From Neobacillus piezotolerans (lineage in GTDB: Bacteria > Bacillota > Bacilli > Bacillales > Cytobacillaceae): DNA of 64,000 nucleotides. Below are positions 9,173-18,907 of the stretch, piece after piece. The translations under genes and the position numbers were made by a program. Below the pieces are notes generated by a model. The model made no database searches, had not been told where the DNA came from, and saw only the letters and a program-made list of their open reading frames with translations. The stretch is taken from positions 62,001-126,000 of the forward strand of contig NZ_QNQT01000004.1 in assembly GCF_003362805.1 (NCBI RefSeq). Direction: 5' to 3'. Numbering within the stretch: position 1 is the first letter of the stretch; every line of letters starts with the position of its first letter.

Positions 9173-11449
9173 ATGTCAGGAATAAAAGATGAAATCATTT
9201 TAAGAGGGCTTAAAGAAAATAATCTTAAAAATGTAGATTTAAACATCCCGAAAGAAAAAATCATTGTCTTTACGGGTATTTCAGGCTCAGGGAAGAGCTC
9301 AGTGGTTTTCGATACCTTGGCAACAGAAAGCAGAAGACAAATGACGCTGAACTATCCTCACTATTTGAGATATCAAATGCCAAGGTATGAACGGCCCCAT
9401 GCCGACCTTATGCAAAATTTAAGCCCGGTTGTAGTAGTAGAACAAAGGCCAGCAGGCGGCAATTCCCGTTCAACAGTGGGCACCTATATGGATATCGATC
9501 CATTAATCAGGCTTTTGTTCTCGAGAATAGGAAATCCGCCCATAGGTTCTGCTACCGAATTCTCAAGCCAAAGTTCCTTTGGCAGATGTCCTCAATGTGG
9601 CGGATATGGGGAAGTCATTACGCCGGACATAAATAAGCTTGTCGATTTCGATAAATCCCTCCGAGAGTATGCTGTCAGATTTAAGCCGTTATCCCCTTCA
9701 GGCTGGCAGGGCCATTGGATGATGACCTGCGGATTATTTGATCCGGATAAACCACTAAAGGACTACCCGGAAGAAACACTCCACCTGTTCTTATATGGTC
9801 CCCGGGAAGGCGAAAGAGCATATGCGCCGTTCCACACAAAAAATGGGCCCCATAATGCCGAGTGGGATGGGCTATTGCCGAGATTTACGCGTGTCTATAT
9901 AAATAGGGATATCTCAAAATTAAAACAAATATCCCAGGAAGATGTATTGGCAGTGTCATCCCATTCACTGTGTCCGTTGTGCTTTGGTTCAGGGCTGAAC
10001 CCAAAGGTATTGGAATGCAAAATAAATGGCCTGAATATCGCGGAGTACGATCAATTGGAGCTTCCGGAATTACTGGGAGAACTAAAGAAAATAAAAGACC
10101 CAATGGGGGAGTCAATCGCTAAACAAGCAATCCCCTATGTAACACAATTAGTCGACATGGGACTGGGTTATTTGAGTCTGTCAAGAAAAATGGGCACCCT
10201 TTCCGGGGGTGAAGCTCAAAGGGTGAAAATCGCCCGTCATTTAGGGAGCAGTTTAAACAATATTACCTACATTTTCGACGAACCAAGCGCGGGGCTCCAT
10301 CCTGAAGAAGTGAATATGTTAATTCAGATGCTAAAAAGGATAAAAGACCAACATAATACTGTAATCGTAATCGAACACAATCTATCCGTCGTTAAAGTAG
10401 CGGATGAAATAATAGAGATGGGTCCGGGAGCAGGTGTGAATGGAGGAGAAGTGGTCTACCAGGGAAAAATAGAAGGATTAAAAAACACCCCAACCGCAAA
10501 AGCGTTAAATCGGAAGCTAAAAATAAACAAACATCCAAGGACTATAAAAAATTATTTTGCAATAAGGAGAGCAAGTAACAATAACTTAAAAAGCGTGAAT
10601 ATCGATATTCCAAAAAATGTCCTGGTTTCTGTATGCGGAGTATCCGGTTCTGGCAAAAGCTCCTTGCTATTGGAAGCATTCACGCAAAAATATCCATCCA
10701 TAACGGTCGGGCAGGGAGGAATCGGAATCTCCAGCCGTTCGACCATGGCTACATATATGGGGATAATGGATGATATTCGCGCGATAATTTCAAAGGCAAC
10801 TGGACAACCGCCGGGATTGTTCAGTTTTAACTCATTCGGAGCATGTCCTGTGTGCAAAGGAAAAGGCGTTCTAACGCCGGAGGTAGCATTTGCGGATCCA
10901 GTGACAATTCCTTGCGAAGCATGTGGAGGAACAAGATACTCGGATGAAGCACTTTCGTATCGATATGAAGATAAAAATATCGTAGAGATTTTAGATCTTA
11001 CGATAGATGAATCTATTGACTATTTTAAATCCCCAAAAATCCTAAAGAGAGTGAATATGCTAAAAGAGGTAGGGTTGGGGTATCTAACCTTAGGGCAGAC
11101 GACAAGTTCTTTGAGCGGAGGGGAAACCCAGCGCCTGAAACTTGCTAGCCATTTACAAAACGAAGGGCAAATCTATCTGTTAGACGAACCATCCTTAGGG
11201 TTACACGCTGAAGATGTTGAAAAACTCCTGGATGTATTTCAAACCCTTGTAAATAGAGGTAACTCTGTCATCATAATCGAACACAATCTGGACTTCATAG
11301 CGGCGAGCGACTGGATAATAGAAATGGGCCCTGGAGGAGGAAGGCAAGGCGGACAAATTATATTTGAAGGCACGCCTGAAGAGATGCTAAACGCAGAGAC
11401 ATTGACAGCGAAATGGTTAAAGGATGGAGTTAGAAAAGATCTTATTTGA
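9173..11449 (+). CDS. Short UvrA-like ABC ATPase
   Basis: 758 residues, against about 950 for housekeeping UvrA. Two ABC modules are visible: Walker A GISGSGKSS (about residue 37) and GVSGSGKSS (about residue 490), signatures TLSGGEAQRVKIARHL and SLSGGETQRLKLASHL, and Walker B IFDEPSAGLHP and LLDEPSLGLHA. Zinc-finger cysteine pairs remain (CPQCGGYG, CPLCFGSG, CPVCKGKG, CEACGG). The size suggests reduced or missing UvrB-binding and insertion domains. Such class II/III UvrA paralogues often accompany drug producers or resistance; a role in DNA-drug damage tolerance is inference. The start ATG follows AAAGGA. It stands alone. Confidence 0.88.
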   Translation: MSGIKDEIILRGLKENNLKNVDLNIPKEKIIVFTGISGSGKSSVVFDTLATESRRQMTLNYPHYLRYQMPRYERPHADLMQNLSPVVVVEQRPAGGNSRSTVGTYMDIDPLIRLLFSRIGNPPIGSATEFSSQSSFGRCPQCGGYGEVITPDINKLVDFDKSLREYAVRFKPLSPSGWQGHWMMTCGLFDPDKPLKDYPEETLHLFLYGPREGERAYAPFHTKNGPHNAEWDGLLPRFTRVYINRDISKLKQISQEDVLAVSSHSLCPLCFGSGLNPKVLECKINGLNIAEYDQLELPELLGELKKIKDPMGESIAKQAIPYVTQLVDMGLGYLSLSRKMGTLSGGEAQRVKIARHLGSSLNNITYIFDEPSAGLHPEEVNMLIQMLKRIKDQHNTVIVIEHNLSVVKVADEIIEMGPGAGVNGGEVVYQGKIEGLKNTPTAKALNRKLKINKHPRTIKNYFAIRRASNNNLKSVNIDIPKNVLVSVCGVSGSGKSSLLLEAFTQKYPSITVGQGGIGISSRSTMATYMGIMDDIRAIISKATGQPPGLFSFNSFGACPVCKGKGVLTPEVAFADPVTIPCEACGGTRYSDEALSYRYEDKNIVEILDLTIDESIDYFKSPKILKRVNMLKEVGLGYLTLGQTTSSLSGGETQRLKLASHLQNEGQIYLLDEPSLGLHAEDVEKLLDVFQTLVNRGNSVIIIEHNLDFIAASDWIIEMGPGGGRQGGQIIFEGTPEEMLNAETLTAKWLKDGVRKDLI

Positions 11450-11522
11450 AGTGTAGGATTATGTTAGAAAGTTATATTGAAGTGTTACCCTTATACAGGC
11501 GAAGCTTTAGCGAAAAGCAAGC

Positions 11523-11555
11523 GGAAACCAAGCCGGTTTCTGTTTGTTTTTTTTT
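11523..11555 (+). terminator. Terminator after the UvrA-like gene
   Basis: GAAACC and GGTTTC pair around AAGCC and are followed by TGTTTGTTTTTTTTT. It is a clear intrinsic terminator 75 bases after the stop codon. Confidence 0.8.
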
Positions 11556-11732
11556 GCGTGCCAGGCATGGAATATGAAGAAAAGGCTTATCCTCACTCCT
11601 TTGCACATGGACAGTTTGATAAAAAGTGGCCAAGCGTGGTATAAGTGTAAAAGAAGCTTCGGCATAGTGCTTCTTATTTTTGGGATAAGGGGTTGGCATG
11701 TTATCCCATACTGAAAGGAAATGAATTTGAAA

Positions 11733-12716
11733 ATGAAAGATAATTTTTGGCGTGAATTACCACGGCCATTCTTTATACTGGCACCAATGGAAGATGTGAC
11801 GGATGTTGTTTTTCGCCATGTCGTAAGTGAAGCAGCACCGCCTGATGTGTTTTTTACTGAGTTCACAAACAGTGAGAGTTATTGCCACCCAGATGGGATT
11901 AAAAGTGTACGCGGCCGTCTGGCTTTTACAGAGGATGAACAGCCGATTGTTGCCCATATCTGGGGAGACAAGCCCGAATACTTCCGGCAAATGAGTATTG
12001 GCATGGCCGAACTTGGGTTTAAGGGTATCGATATCAATATGGGCTGCCCTGTGCCGAATGTGGCGCAGCACGGGAAGGGAAGCGGCCTGATTCGCCGCCC
12101 GGATGTTGCGGCAGATTTAATACAGGCAGCAAAGGCTGGAGGATTGCCTGTAAGCGTCAAGACCAGGCTTGGTTTCTCGGAAATAGGCGAATGGCAAGGC
12201 TGGCTCACGCACATATTACAGCAAGACATTGTGAATCTTTCCATCCATCTGCGTACACGAGATGAAATGAGTAAAGTGGATGCCCATTGGGAGCTGATTC
12301 CGGAGATTAAGAAACTTCGTGACCAAGTGGCGCCGGATACACTTTTGACGATCAATGGGGATATTCCTGACCGCCAAACAGGCTTGAAGCTCGCTAATGA
12401 ATACGGTGTGGATGGGATTATGATTGGGCGCGGCATTTTCCACAATCCATTTGCTTTTGAAAAAGAGCCGAAAGAGCATAGCAGCAAGGAATTGCTTGAT
12501 CTCCTAAGGCTGCATCTGGTTCTCCATGATCACTATTCACCAATAACGCTACGTTCGTTCAAGGCTCTGCACCGCTTTTTCAAGATATATGTCAAAGGAT
12601 TCCGCGGGGCAAGTGAACTAAGAAATAATTTAATGAGCACAGAGTCAACTGAGGAAGTACGAGCAATGCTCGATGACTTTGTGTCGAAGAATTCCGATAT
12701 AATGGGGGAGCAGTAG
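11733..12716 (+). CDS. tRNA-dihydrouridine synthase
   Basis: An FMN-dependent TIM-barrel enzyme that reduces uridines in the tRNA D-loop. Visible are the N-terminal [44 protein letters not shown] (the catalytic Cys in MGCP), [19 protein letters not shown] and [11 protein letters not shown] (FMN phosphate site). It is about 327 residues if ATG 11733 is used. The in-frame ATG at 11721 lies directly against the AAAGGAA site, so 11733 looks more likely although its spacing is long. It resembles the Bacillus extra Dus (DusC-like) rather than DusB. A decayed copy of its 3' end lies at 4.8 kb. Confidence 0.9.
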   Translation: MKDNFWRELPRPFFILAPMEDVTDVVFRHVVSEAAPPDVFFTEFTNSESYCHPDGIKSVRGRLAFTEDEQPIVAHIWGDKPEYFRQMSIGMAELGFKGIDINMGCPVPNVAQHGKGSGLIRRPDVAADLIQAAKAGGLPVSVKTRLGFSEIGEWQGWLTHILQQDIVNLSIHLRTRDEMSKVDAHWELIPEIKKLRDQVAPDTLLTINGDIPDRQTGLKLANEYGVDGIMIGRGIFHNPFAFEKEPKEHSSKELLDLLRLHLVLHDHYSPITLRSFKALHRFFKIYVKGFRGASELRNNLMSTESTEEVRAMLDDFVSKNSDIMGEQ

Positions 12717-12726
12717 AAGTGAATTC

Positions 12727-12776
12727 TGGCCACCAGGTAATATTTGTCCATGCGTCGGCAAATTACCTGGTGGCCA
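12727..12776. repeat. Perfect 15-bp inverted repeat behind dus
   Basis: TGGCCACCAGGTAAT (12727-12741) is exactly complementary to ATTACCTGGTGGCCA (12762-12776), with a 20-base loop. It lies 11 bases after the dus stop codon, so it may end or stabilise that mRNA, though no T tract follows. In the rest of the 12717-13107 gap I see a further ATTACCAGGT copy at about 12848 and a promoter; no gene is convincing. Confidence 0.6.
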
Positions 12777-13051
12777 ATCCTTTATAGCCAGACTTTACTG
12801 CTATACCCCGAAATTCAGTTGGCTCCGTTAATTAATCTACAACCCCTATTACCAGGTGATTGCTGAGCATAGCTGAAATCCTGGCAGGCTGTAAATGCCC
12901 ACTTATTTATTTCTTTCCCTAAGTTCTTCTCCGAATATAAGCCCTGATTTAATTTAAATTTATCCCAAAAAATATAAGCAGTAAATACAAGAGAGAAAAG
13001 AAGTAGAAATAGTTTAAAAAAGAGTAATATTTCTGAAAATAAAGACAACCT

Positions 13052-13080
13052 TTGTTTTTTATAATTAAGCTACCTATATA
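13052..13080 (+). promoter_or_regulatory. Candidate sigma-A promoter for the amidohydrolase operon
   Basis: TTGTTT, a 17-base spacer and TATATA, inside the same ACCTATATATAACG string seen before fetA. It is only 28 bases upstream of the start codon, so the leader would be short. Confidence 0.45.
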
Positions 13081-13107
13081 TAACGGTATTTAAAAGGAGA
13101 ATACAAA

Positions 13108-14577
13108 ATGAAAACAAAGATAATGGGAAGATATGTGATTGGCTTCGATGGGGACGATCATGTCATTCTTGAAAATGCTGAAGTTGTCTATGAAAACAAT
13201 ACGATTATTTATGTAGGAAAAAGTTTTCCGGGGGAAGTTGATGAAGTTATTGATGCTGGAAACGCCGTTATTAGCCCTGGATTTATTGATTTAAATGCAT
13301 TAAGTGATATTGACCATGATATTTTACATTTAGAAGCGGGCAGTGATAGACAGAAAAACCTGCTATGGTCAGAGCAATATGTTAAGAACGGATATCATGA
13401 GGTCATGACAGCAGAGGAAGAAGCTTTTAAATCACTCTATGCATATTCTCAATTGATTCTACATGGTGTGACTACCGCGATGCCGATTACATCTGTTTTT
13501 TATAAAAAGTGGGCAGAAACATATGATGAGCTGGCCGCAGCAGCCAACCATGCCGGCAAATTAGGATTAAGGATTTATTTAGGGCCAAGTTATCAATCCG
13601 GGATTAGAGTTGTGGAACCGGATGGCAAGATCAAACTTTATTGGGATGAAGATGCCGGCAGAGCAGGTCTCGAAAGGGCCGTAAAATTTGTTGAAGAATT
13701 TGATGGTGCTTTTGATGGATTGATCAAAGGAATGCTGGCGCCGGAACGAGTTGAATGCCAAACGAAAGAAAGCCTAATACAGACGAAATATTATAGTGAG
13801 CAATTAGCTGTACCCATAAAACTGCATGCGGCTCAAGGAAGGTTCGAATATCAAACAATTTTCGAAGAACATGGGGTAACCCCAATCCGTTATCTGTATG
13901 ATCTTGGTTTTTTAGGACCAAAAACCGGAATCCCTCACGCTCACTTCATTGCTGGGTATAGTGAAGCACACGTTGGTGATGGAGATGATTTAGCACTTCT
14001 TAAAAAAACAAATACAACCGTCATACATTGTCCATTGATTATTGGACGGCATGGGTCTGCAATGGAGTCGTTTGCCAAATATAAAAGGACTGGAATCAAC
14101 CTGGCACTTGGAACTGACACATTTCCGCCAGATATGTTCCAAAACATTCGAACAGGCAGTATGCTATCACGCCTAATCGAAAAGGATTTGGAAGACTCAA
14201 CCTATGCAGACTTGTATCGGGCGGCAACGATTGGCGGTGCCGACTTCCTGGGCAGAAAAGACTTGGGTAGAATTGCTCCGGGTGCGAAAGCCGACATCAT
14301 TGCGATAGATCTGGATGGGTATCATATGGGAGTGCTGGATGATCCAATCCGGACCATGATTGTCAGCGGCAGTGGGAGAGATGTTAAATTATCCATAATT
14401 AATGGGCGCATTGTTATGAAGGACCGACTAATACCAGGCCTTGATTTAAAGGAAGTCAAAAACAGAGGGCAAAAGTATTTTGATAAGATGAGAAACGGTT
14501 ACTTGGAAAGAGACTATCAGCAGCTTCCAGAGGAGGAATTGTTTAAACCTTCCTTCAGGAAAGTCCATTCTATATAA
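13108..14577 (+). CDS. Amidohydrolase-superfamily protein (ATZ/TRZ-like) with altered metal site
   Basis: 489 residues, start ATG behind AAAAGGAG. The overall layout is that of a metal-dependent amidohydrolase: an N-terminal beta domain (AVISPGFIDL), a barrel with KLHAAQGRFEY, AHFIAGYSEAHV and LGTDTFPPDMFQ (a metal-site Asp candidate), and a C-terminal GRKDLGRIAPGAKADIIAID returning to the beta domain. The usual first metal motif HxH after PGFID is missing: the sequence reads LNALSDIDHD. It may use fewer metals or other ligands. It is the first gene of a two-gene operon with a CodA-like amidohydrolase 15 bases downstream. The substrate is unknown, probably a cyclic amide or N-heterocycle. Confidence 0.85.
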   Translation: MKTKIMGRYVIGFDGDDHVILENAEVVYENNTIIYVGKSFPGEVDEVIDAGNAVISPGFIDLNALSDIDHDILHLEAGSDRQKNLLWSEQYVKNGYHEVMTAEEEAFKSLYAYSQLILHGVTTAMPITSVFYKKWAETYDELAAAANHAGKLGLRIYLGPSYQSGIRVVEPDGKIKLYWDEDAGRAGLERAVKFVEEFDGAFDGLIKGMLAPERVECQTKESLIQTKYYSEQLAVPIKLHAAQGRFEYQTIFEEHGVTPIRYLYDLGFLGPKTGIPHAHFIAGYSEAHVGDGDDLALLKKTNTTVIHCPLIIGRHGSAMESFAKYKRTGINLALGTDTFPPDMFQNIRTGSMLSRLIEKDLEDSTYADLYRAATIGGADFLGRKDLGRIAPGAKADIIAIDLDGYHMGVLDDPIRTMIVSGSGRDVKLSIINGRIVMKDRLIPGLDLKEVKNRGQKYFDKMRNGYLERDYQQLPEEELFKPSFRKVHSI

Positions 14578-14592
14578 AGGGGGAAATTTAAT

Positions 14593-15816
14593 ATGAATCA
14601 ACGATATTGGTTAAAGAATGTGCGTTTAGAAACTGGATTTAATAAAGAAAATGATAGAGTAGTGGGCACAATTACAGAGATTGTGAATCTATTTATTTCA
14701 GATGGTAGGATAACTGAATTGGTAACCTCCAAGGATGTTCCAAACGGGGATCTCCCCGTTATAGATGCAAAAGGGCTGCTTTTAATTCCCTCTTTTATCG
14801 AAAAACATGTTCACCTTGACAAGACTTATATGGGTGAGGCATGGAGAGCATGTATTCCAGCATCAGGTGTGATTGAACGATGCGAAATCGAAAAAAATAT
14901 CCTGGCATCCATGCCAGCCAGCACACAGAAGCGTGCAGAAGCTTTGCTGGAAGTTTTGTTATCATATGGGTCCACACATGTGAGAACCCATGTTGACATC
15001 TACCCGGAAGTGGGGGTGCAAAACTTGGAAGGTGTCAAGCGGGGACTGGAAACTTACTCGAATAAAGTAAGTTCGGAAATTGTTGCCTTTGCCCAGCATG
15101 GATTGCTGCGCCAAGGAACGGTGCAGCTTATGAGAGAAGCTGTACGAAATGGCGCGGGAATAGTAGGTGCCGTTGATCCTGCAACCGTTGATAATAATAT
15201 CGAAGCGTCATTGGTTCAGTTAATGGATTTGGCTGTTGAAGGCAATGCGGATATTGATTTGCACCTGCATGACCCAGGACATTTAGGGACTTTCACGATG
15301 AAACGGCTGGCATATTTAACGAAACAAGCTGGATGGGAAGGAAGAGTAGCTGTTAGCCATGCCTTTGGACTTGGTGACGTTTCAAAGGGAGAAGCGATTG
15401 AAATGGCACAAATTCTAAGAGATGCCGGTATATCGATTGTGACCAGTCTCCCAGGCGGCAGATCGATACCCCCAGTTGACTTGCTTACGGAATGTGGGGT
15501 AAACGTCGCTGTTGGAAATGATAATATTTATGATTCTTGGTGGCCGACAGGTAACGGTGATGTCCTTGAAAGAGCCGGCCGCCTTCTTGAACGATACAGA
15601 TGGACGGATGAGGTTTCACTTGGGCAATCTCTTAAATATATCACAGGTGGTATCACTCCGCTGGATAGGGAGGGGAACCAGACTTGGCCGAAACCTGGAG
15701 ACGCAGCAAATATGATATTGGTAGATGCCAGCTGCTCTGCAGAAGTCATTGCAAGAAGGTCAGCCCGCAAAGCAGTTTTTTATAAAGGAAACATTGTTTC
15801 AGGCGCCATTAATTAA
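14593..15816 (+). CDS. CodA-like amidohydrolase, copy 1
   Basis: 407 residues of the cytosine-deaminase branch. Visible metal and active-site elements: KHVHLDKTY (HxH), THVRTHVDIYP, VAFAQHGLL (the Gln position of CodA), DLHLHDPGH, VSHAFGLGD and GNDNIYDSWWPTGNGD (Asp ligand). From memory E. coli CodA has HCDE where this has HLHD, so the proton-shuttle Glu is replaced by Asp. Cytosine itself may therefore not be the substrate. It starts with ATG behind AAAGGGGG, 15 bases after the preceding amidohydrolase, and is followed by a terminator. It has paralogues at 26.3 and 27.5 kb. Confidence 0.85.
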   Translation: MNQRYWLKNVRLETGFNKENDRVVGTITEIVNLFISDGRITELVTSKDVPNGDLPVIDAKGLLLIPSFIEKHVHLDKTYMGEAWRACIPASGVIERCEIEKNILASMPASTQKRAEALLEVLLSYGSTHVRTHVDIYPEVGVQNLEGVKRGLETYSNKVSSEIVAFAQHGLLRQGTVQLMREAVRNGAGIVGAVDPATVDNNIEASLVQLMDLAVEGNADIDLHLHDPGHLGTFTMKRLAYLTKQAGWEGRVAVSHAFGLGDVSKGEAIEMAQILRDAGISIVTSLPGGRSIPPVDLLTECGVNVAVGNDNIYDSWWPTGNGDVLERAGRLLERYRWTDEVSLGQSLKYITGGITPLDREGNQTWPKPGDAANMILVDASCSAEVIARRSARKAVFYKGNIVSGAIN

Positions 15817-15828
15817 ATATAGATATAT

Positions 15829-15858
15829 AGAGGGTGAATACTCATCCTCTTTTTTTTG
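15829..15858 (+). terminator. Terminator after the first amidohydrolase pair
   Basis: GAGGGTGA and TCATCCTC (one G-T pair) around ATAC are followed by nine T. It separates the two amidohydrolase genes from the substrate-binding protein gene. Confidence 0.85.
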
Positions 15859-15978
15859 AGAAGTAAAAAAGTAGATATATTGTAAAACATAGTAAAGATA
15901 TCGAAAATAAAAAGACTGAATATTTCTTATAATTAGAAAAACGTCATTACATTAAAACACCACAGGAGGATATAAGGA

Positions 15979-17541
15979 ATGAGATTAAAATTAGGGATAG
16001 GGAAATTATTCGTAGTTATGTTGATAATCCTCGTCATTACTGGCTGTTCAACCGGCCAGAAAAACAGTAGTACCGCCACTGGAAAGGGGAAGACAGATAA
16101 TGGCGGAACTCTGGTGATTGCACGTTTATCAGATGCCGAGAACTTAGATCATCAGTTTATGTCAACCATCAATTCAGCTAGCGTCACACACAACAAAATT
16201 TATGAAGGATTAGTCGGGAGAGATAAAAATGCCGAGATTAAACCTTTGTTAGCGGAAGAGTGGAACCAGCTTGATGATTTAACATGGGAATTTAAGTTAA
16301 GAAAAGGGGTTACATTCCACGACGGCACCGAATTTAAAGCAGATGCGGTGAAGGCGACCTTCGACCGTCTGTTAGATCCAAATGTCGGGTCACCAAGAGC
16401 CATAGTATTTAAAATGGTAAAAGAAGTAAAGATTATTGACGACTATACTGTTCAATTTATCTTAAGTGAGCCGTTTTCACCTTTACTCTCGATTCTAGCA
16501 AGCCATGAAGGCGGAATTATTGGTCCAAAAACAATTGAGAAATTTGGAAAAAATATCATCAATGAACCAAATGGTACAGGTCCATTTGTTTTTGAATCCT
16601 GGGCATCGGGGAAAGAAATTGTCTTTAAAAAGAATGACAATTACTGGGGAACGAAAGCGAACGTAGATAAGGTTACATTTAAGGTTGTCCCTGAAGAGAC
16701 AACGAGAATCTCAATGCTGGAAACAGGAGAGGCGCAAATCGCCGAACCACTATCCGTTCCAATGATGGACACAGTGGAATCATCCCAAGCAAGTAAAGTT
16801 TATCGAAGTGAGGGATATGGAACGGAGTTTATCGGTTTTAATGTACAAAAGGCACCATTCAATGATATCCGTGTTCGGAAAGCCATTTCCCATGCAGTTG
16901 AAATGGATTCGATTATAAAAGGTGTATTCAATAATGTCGGAAAAAAGGCCAATTCAACAATGGGTTCACAGGTTTTCGGATATCACCCAGACCTTAAAGC
17001 CTATGATTATAACCTTAACGAAGCGAAAAAATTACTTGCCGAAGCAGGTTATCCAAACGGCCTTGAAATAAACTTATTAACAATGGATAGTAAAGAAAGA
17101 ATCAATATGGCGGAAGTACTTCAATCGCAATTAAAAGGGATTGGGGTCAATGTTAAGATTGAGGTTATGGAATATGGTGCATTTGTCCAAAAATTATATG
17201 GCGCTGATACCCAAATGTTTTTATTAAGCTGGAGAAATGCTACTGGTGATGGTGATTATAACCAATACAATCAATTTCACTCGTCCTCTCACGGAGCATC
17301 AGGGAATGCATTTTTCTACAGCAATAAAGAGGTTGACAGCTTAATAGAAGCTGCACGCCGAGAAAAAGATCAGGAAAAACGTAAAGAACTATATGCTAAG
17401 TCACAGGAATTGGAAATGGAAGATGCGGTTTACATCCCAGTCCGTGTAATTGAAAACCTTGCAGCAATAGGTAAAAACGTTGAAGGTTTCTCAATGAGCC
17501 CTTCAGGATATTTGGAAATAAACGAGGTTAAAATTAAATAA
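15979..17541 (+). CDS. Oligopeptide/dipeptide-type substrate-binding lipoprotein, copy 1
   Basis: 520 residues, SBP family 5 (DppA/OppA). An N-terminal signal with lipobox VITGC (Cys about 23) marks a lipoprotein. Family features are KPLLAEEWNQLDDLTWEFKL, GVTFHDGTEFKADAVKATFD, GTGPFVFESW and the C-terminal DAVYIPVR. It should capture the substrate for the Dpp-type permease encoded at 20.5-24.3 kb, which has its own second binding protein at 24.6 kb. The two binding proteins are clear paralogues (compare LLSWRNATGDGDYNQYNQF with the corresponding FIGGWGNATGDGDYNQYN). The start ATG follows CAGGAGG. Given the neighbours, the ligand may be a nucleobase-like or cyclic amide compound rather than a peptide. 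Confidence 0.88.
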   Translation: MRLKLGIGKLFVVMLIILVITGCSTGQKNSSTATGKGKTDNGGTLVIARLSDAENLDHQFMSTINSASVTHNKIYEGLVGRDKNAEIKPLLAEEWNQLDDLTWEFKLRKGVTFHDGTEFKADAVKATFDRLLDPNVGSPRAIVFKMVKEVKIIDDYTVQFILSEPFSPLLSILASHEGGIIGPKTIEKFGKNIINEPNGTGPFVFESWASGKEIVFKKNDNYWGTKANVDKVTFKVVPEETTRISMLETGEAQIAEPLSVPMMDTVESSQASKVYRSEGYGTEFIGFNVQKAPFNDIRVRKAISHAVEMDSIIKGVFNNVGKKANSTMGSQVFGYHPDLKAYDYNLNEAKKLLAEAGYPNGLEINLLTMDSKERINMAEVLQSQLKGIGVNVKIEVMEYGAFVQKLYGADTQMFLLSWRNATGDGDYNQYNQFHSSSHGASGNAFFYSNKEVDSLIEAARREKDQEKRKELYAKSQELEMEDAVYIPVRVIENLAAIGKNVEGFSMSPSGYLEINEVKIK

Positions 17542-17546
17542 TCTTT

Positions 17547-17585
17547 GATAAAAGGGATACCCATGCTGGGATATCCCTTTTTATC
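17547..17585. terminator. Bidirectional terminator between convergent genes
   Basis: GATAAAAGGGATA pairs with TATCCCTTTTTATC around a 12-base loop. It lies between the binding-protein gene and the end of the leftward symporter gene and can serve both. Confidence 0.8.
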
Positions 17586-17593
17586 ATTTCTAT

Positions 17594-18907
17594 TTACTGA
17601 CTTGCAATTCTTTTGTTGTTTAGGAATCGATACAGTAAGACAATCAAACAAATGATAGTGGAAAGGGCAAAGCTCAACAAAATCGCTGCAAAATCATCCA
17701 TCACTAATAAAAGTAGGGATCCACCCGATGCTCCGATAATAGCAGAAAAGGGGACAATGAACGGCTGTACCTTTTTACTAAGAATGATCATAAGCATGGG
17801 ACTTATTATAGCCGCATAAATATTCCCAAAGAAAAACAATAATTTAACCGGAGCAGGAGATTGGATGGCGACAATTATAAGTAAGACTAAACAGATTGCA
17901 CCAGAGAATAGAATGGTGTATTTCCATTTTTCCTCGTTCGTAGGGGTATGAAAAACCCCCATGATATTTTTTACAAACAGGCTTGTCGTTGCGGTTAGCT
18001 CGGCGCTGATAGCTGAGGCGATAGCGCTTAAGCAAAATACAACAAATAAGAGAATTAGGACAGTTGATTGAATTTTGTTTACTAGTTCAGGAAATAAAGA
18101 ATAAATATTTTCGAACCCTTTTCCAAATAAAACAATCATTAATAATGAAGAAAATGCCAGAGGAATGGTGGCCCAGATTAATCCTGTTAAGGCGAAAGTT
18201 AGGCGAATCTTGCTTTTTTTGAGAATAAATATTCTCTGCCAAGTGGCCGGGTCTATTAAAATTTGTCCGAAAAAAACGAATATGGCAGTAAAAATAAACC
18301 AAAAGGCATCGGTGTTTTTTATATAAAATAAGTAAGGATGATATAATTTTATCCCGTCATATACGGGGTAAATGCCATCCTGGATAAAAAAATAGACAGG
18401 AATAATCAGGACAGCTGCAAAGATGACGGTAACATTTACACCTGCCAGCTGATGCAGTCTCTGCATCCCGCCAATTCCTCCTATAAAAAAACAAAACGAT
18501 AAAAAAACCAGCATCCCTAGAAATACTGGAATTGGAAAAATCATGTGGATCACAATTCCAGCTCCTGCTGCCTGGATGAATAAGGAGCAGAGACTTGTAA
18601 ACAGAAGCACCGTCATCATGCACCAATAGCCGTTAGCTGTTAATCTTTGCTGCAATACATCCCCGATTGTTTGCTGATTCGGAAAATCCCCGTAAATTTT
18701 TTTTGCCAACAGACCGAATAAAATAAGGCAGAAAGCTCCAACTAAAGAATAGCCTATACCACCAATCAATCCATATTGAATCAATGTTTGGGGCGAAGAA
18801 AGAATCGTATTTCCTGTTACCCAACGGGCTAACAAACTAACAACCCCAAAACTAACCCCAAGTTTAACCGTACCGCTAATATAATTGTGATGATCCATCT
18901 TATTCAA
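17594..18907 (-). CDS. Sodium:solute symporter family protein
   Basis: 437 residues with about 12-13 hydrophobic segments in the LeuT-like SSS fold. It resembles PutP/PanF-type carriers: GVVSLLARWVTGNTILSSPQ, GGIGGMQRLHQLAGVNVT, FVFFGQILIDPATWQRIF and AIASAISAELTATTSLF are typical. The TTG at 18907 has an AAAGGAG site 8 bases upstream; an ATG at 18898 is the alternative. It overlaps the response regulator stop by 4 bases, so kinase, regulator and symporter form one leftward operon. The transporter is thus a likely target or co-sensor of that two-component system. The substrate is unknown. Confidence 0.85.
   Translation of the reverse strand: MNKMDHHNYISGTVKLGVSFGVVSLLARWVTGNTILSSPQTLIQYGLIGGIGYSLVGAFCLILFGLLAKKIYGDFPNQQTIGDVLQQRLTANGYWCMMTVLLFTSLCSLFIQAAGAGIVIHMIFPIPVFLGMLVFLSFCFFIGGIGGMQRLHQLAGVNVTVIFAAVLIIPVYFFIQDGIYPVYDGIKLYHPYLFYIKNTDAFWFIFTAIFVFFGQILIDPATWQRIFILKKSKIRLTFALTGLIWATIPLAFSSLLMIVLFGKGFENIYSLFPELVNKIQSTVLILLFVVFCLSAIASAISAELTATTSLFVKNIMGVFHTPTNEEKWKYTILFSGAICLVLLIIVAIQSPAPVKLLFFFGNIYAAIISPMLMIILSKKVQPFIVPFSAIIGASGGSLLLLVMDDFAAILLSFALSTIICLIVLLYRFLNNKRIASQ

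Noticed and set aside
11879-12487. 202-codon open frame on the minus strand
   Set aside because: Antisense of the dus coding region; no ribosome site or recognisable motif.
12815-13048. Small minus-strand frame with a hydrophobic N-terminus
   Set aside because: TTG start with a badly spaced site in AT-rich spacer; the hydrophobic run is what AT-rich DNA gives by chance. Not excluded, but not supported.
7375-13085. ACCTATATATAACG present at both 7375 and 13072 as a possible special repeat
   Set aside because: Both copies contain the likely -10 element of a promoter; AT-rich promoter similarity is a sufficient explanation.
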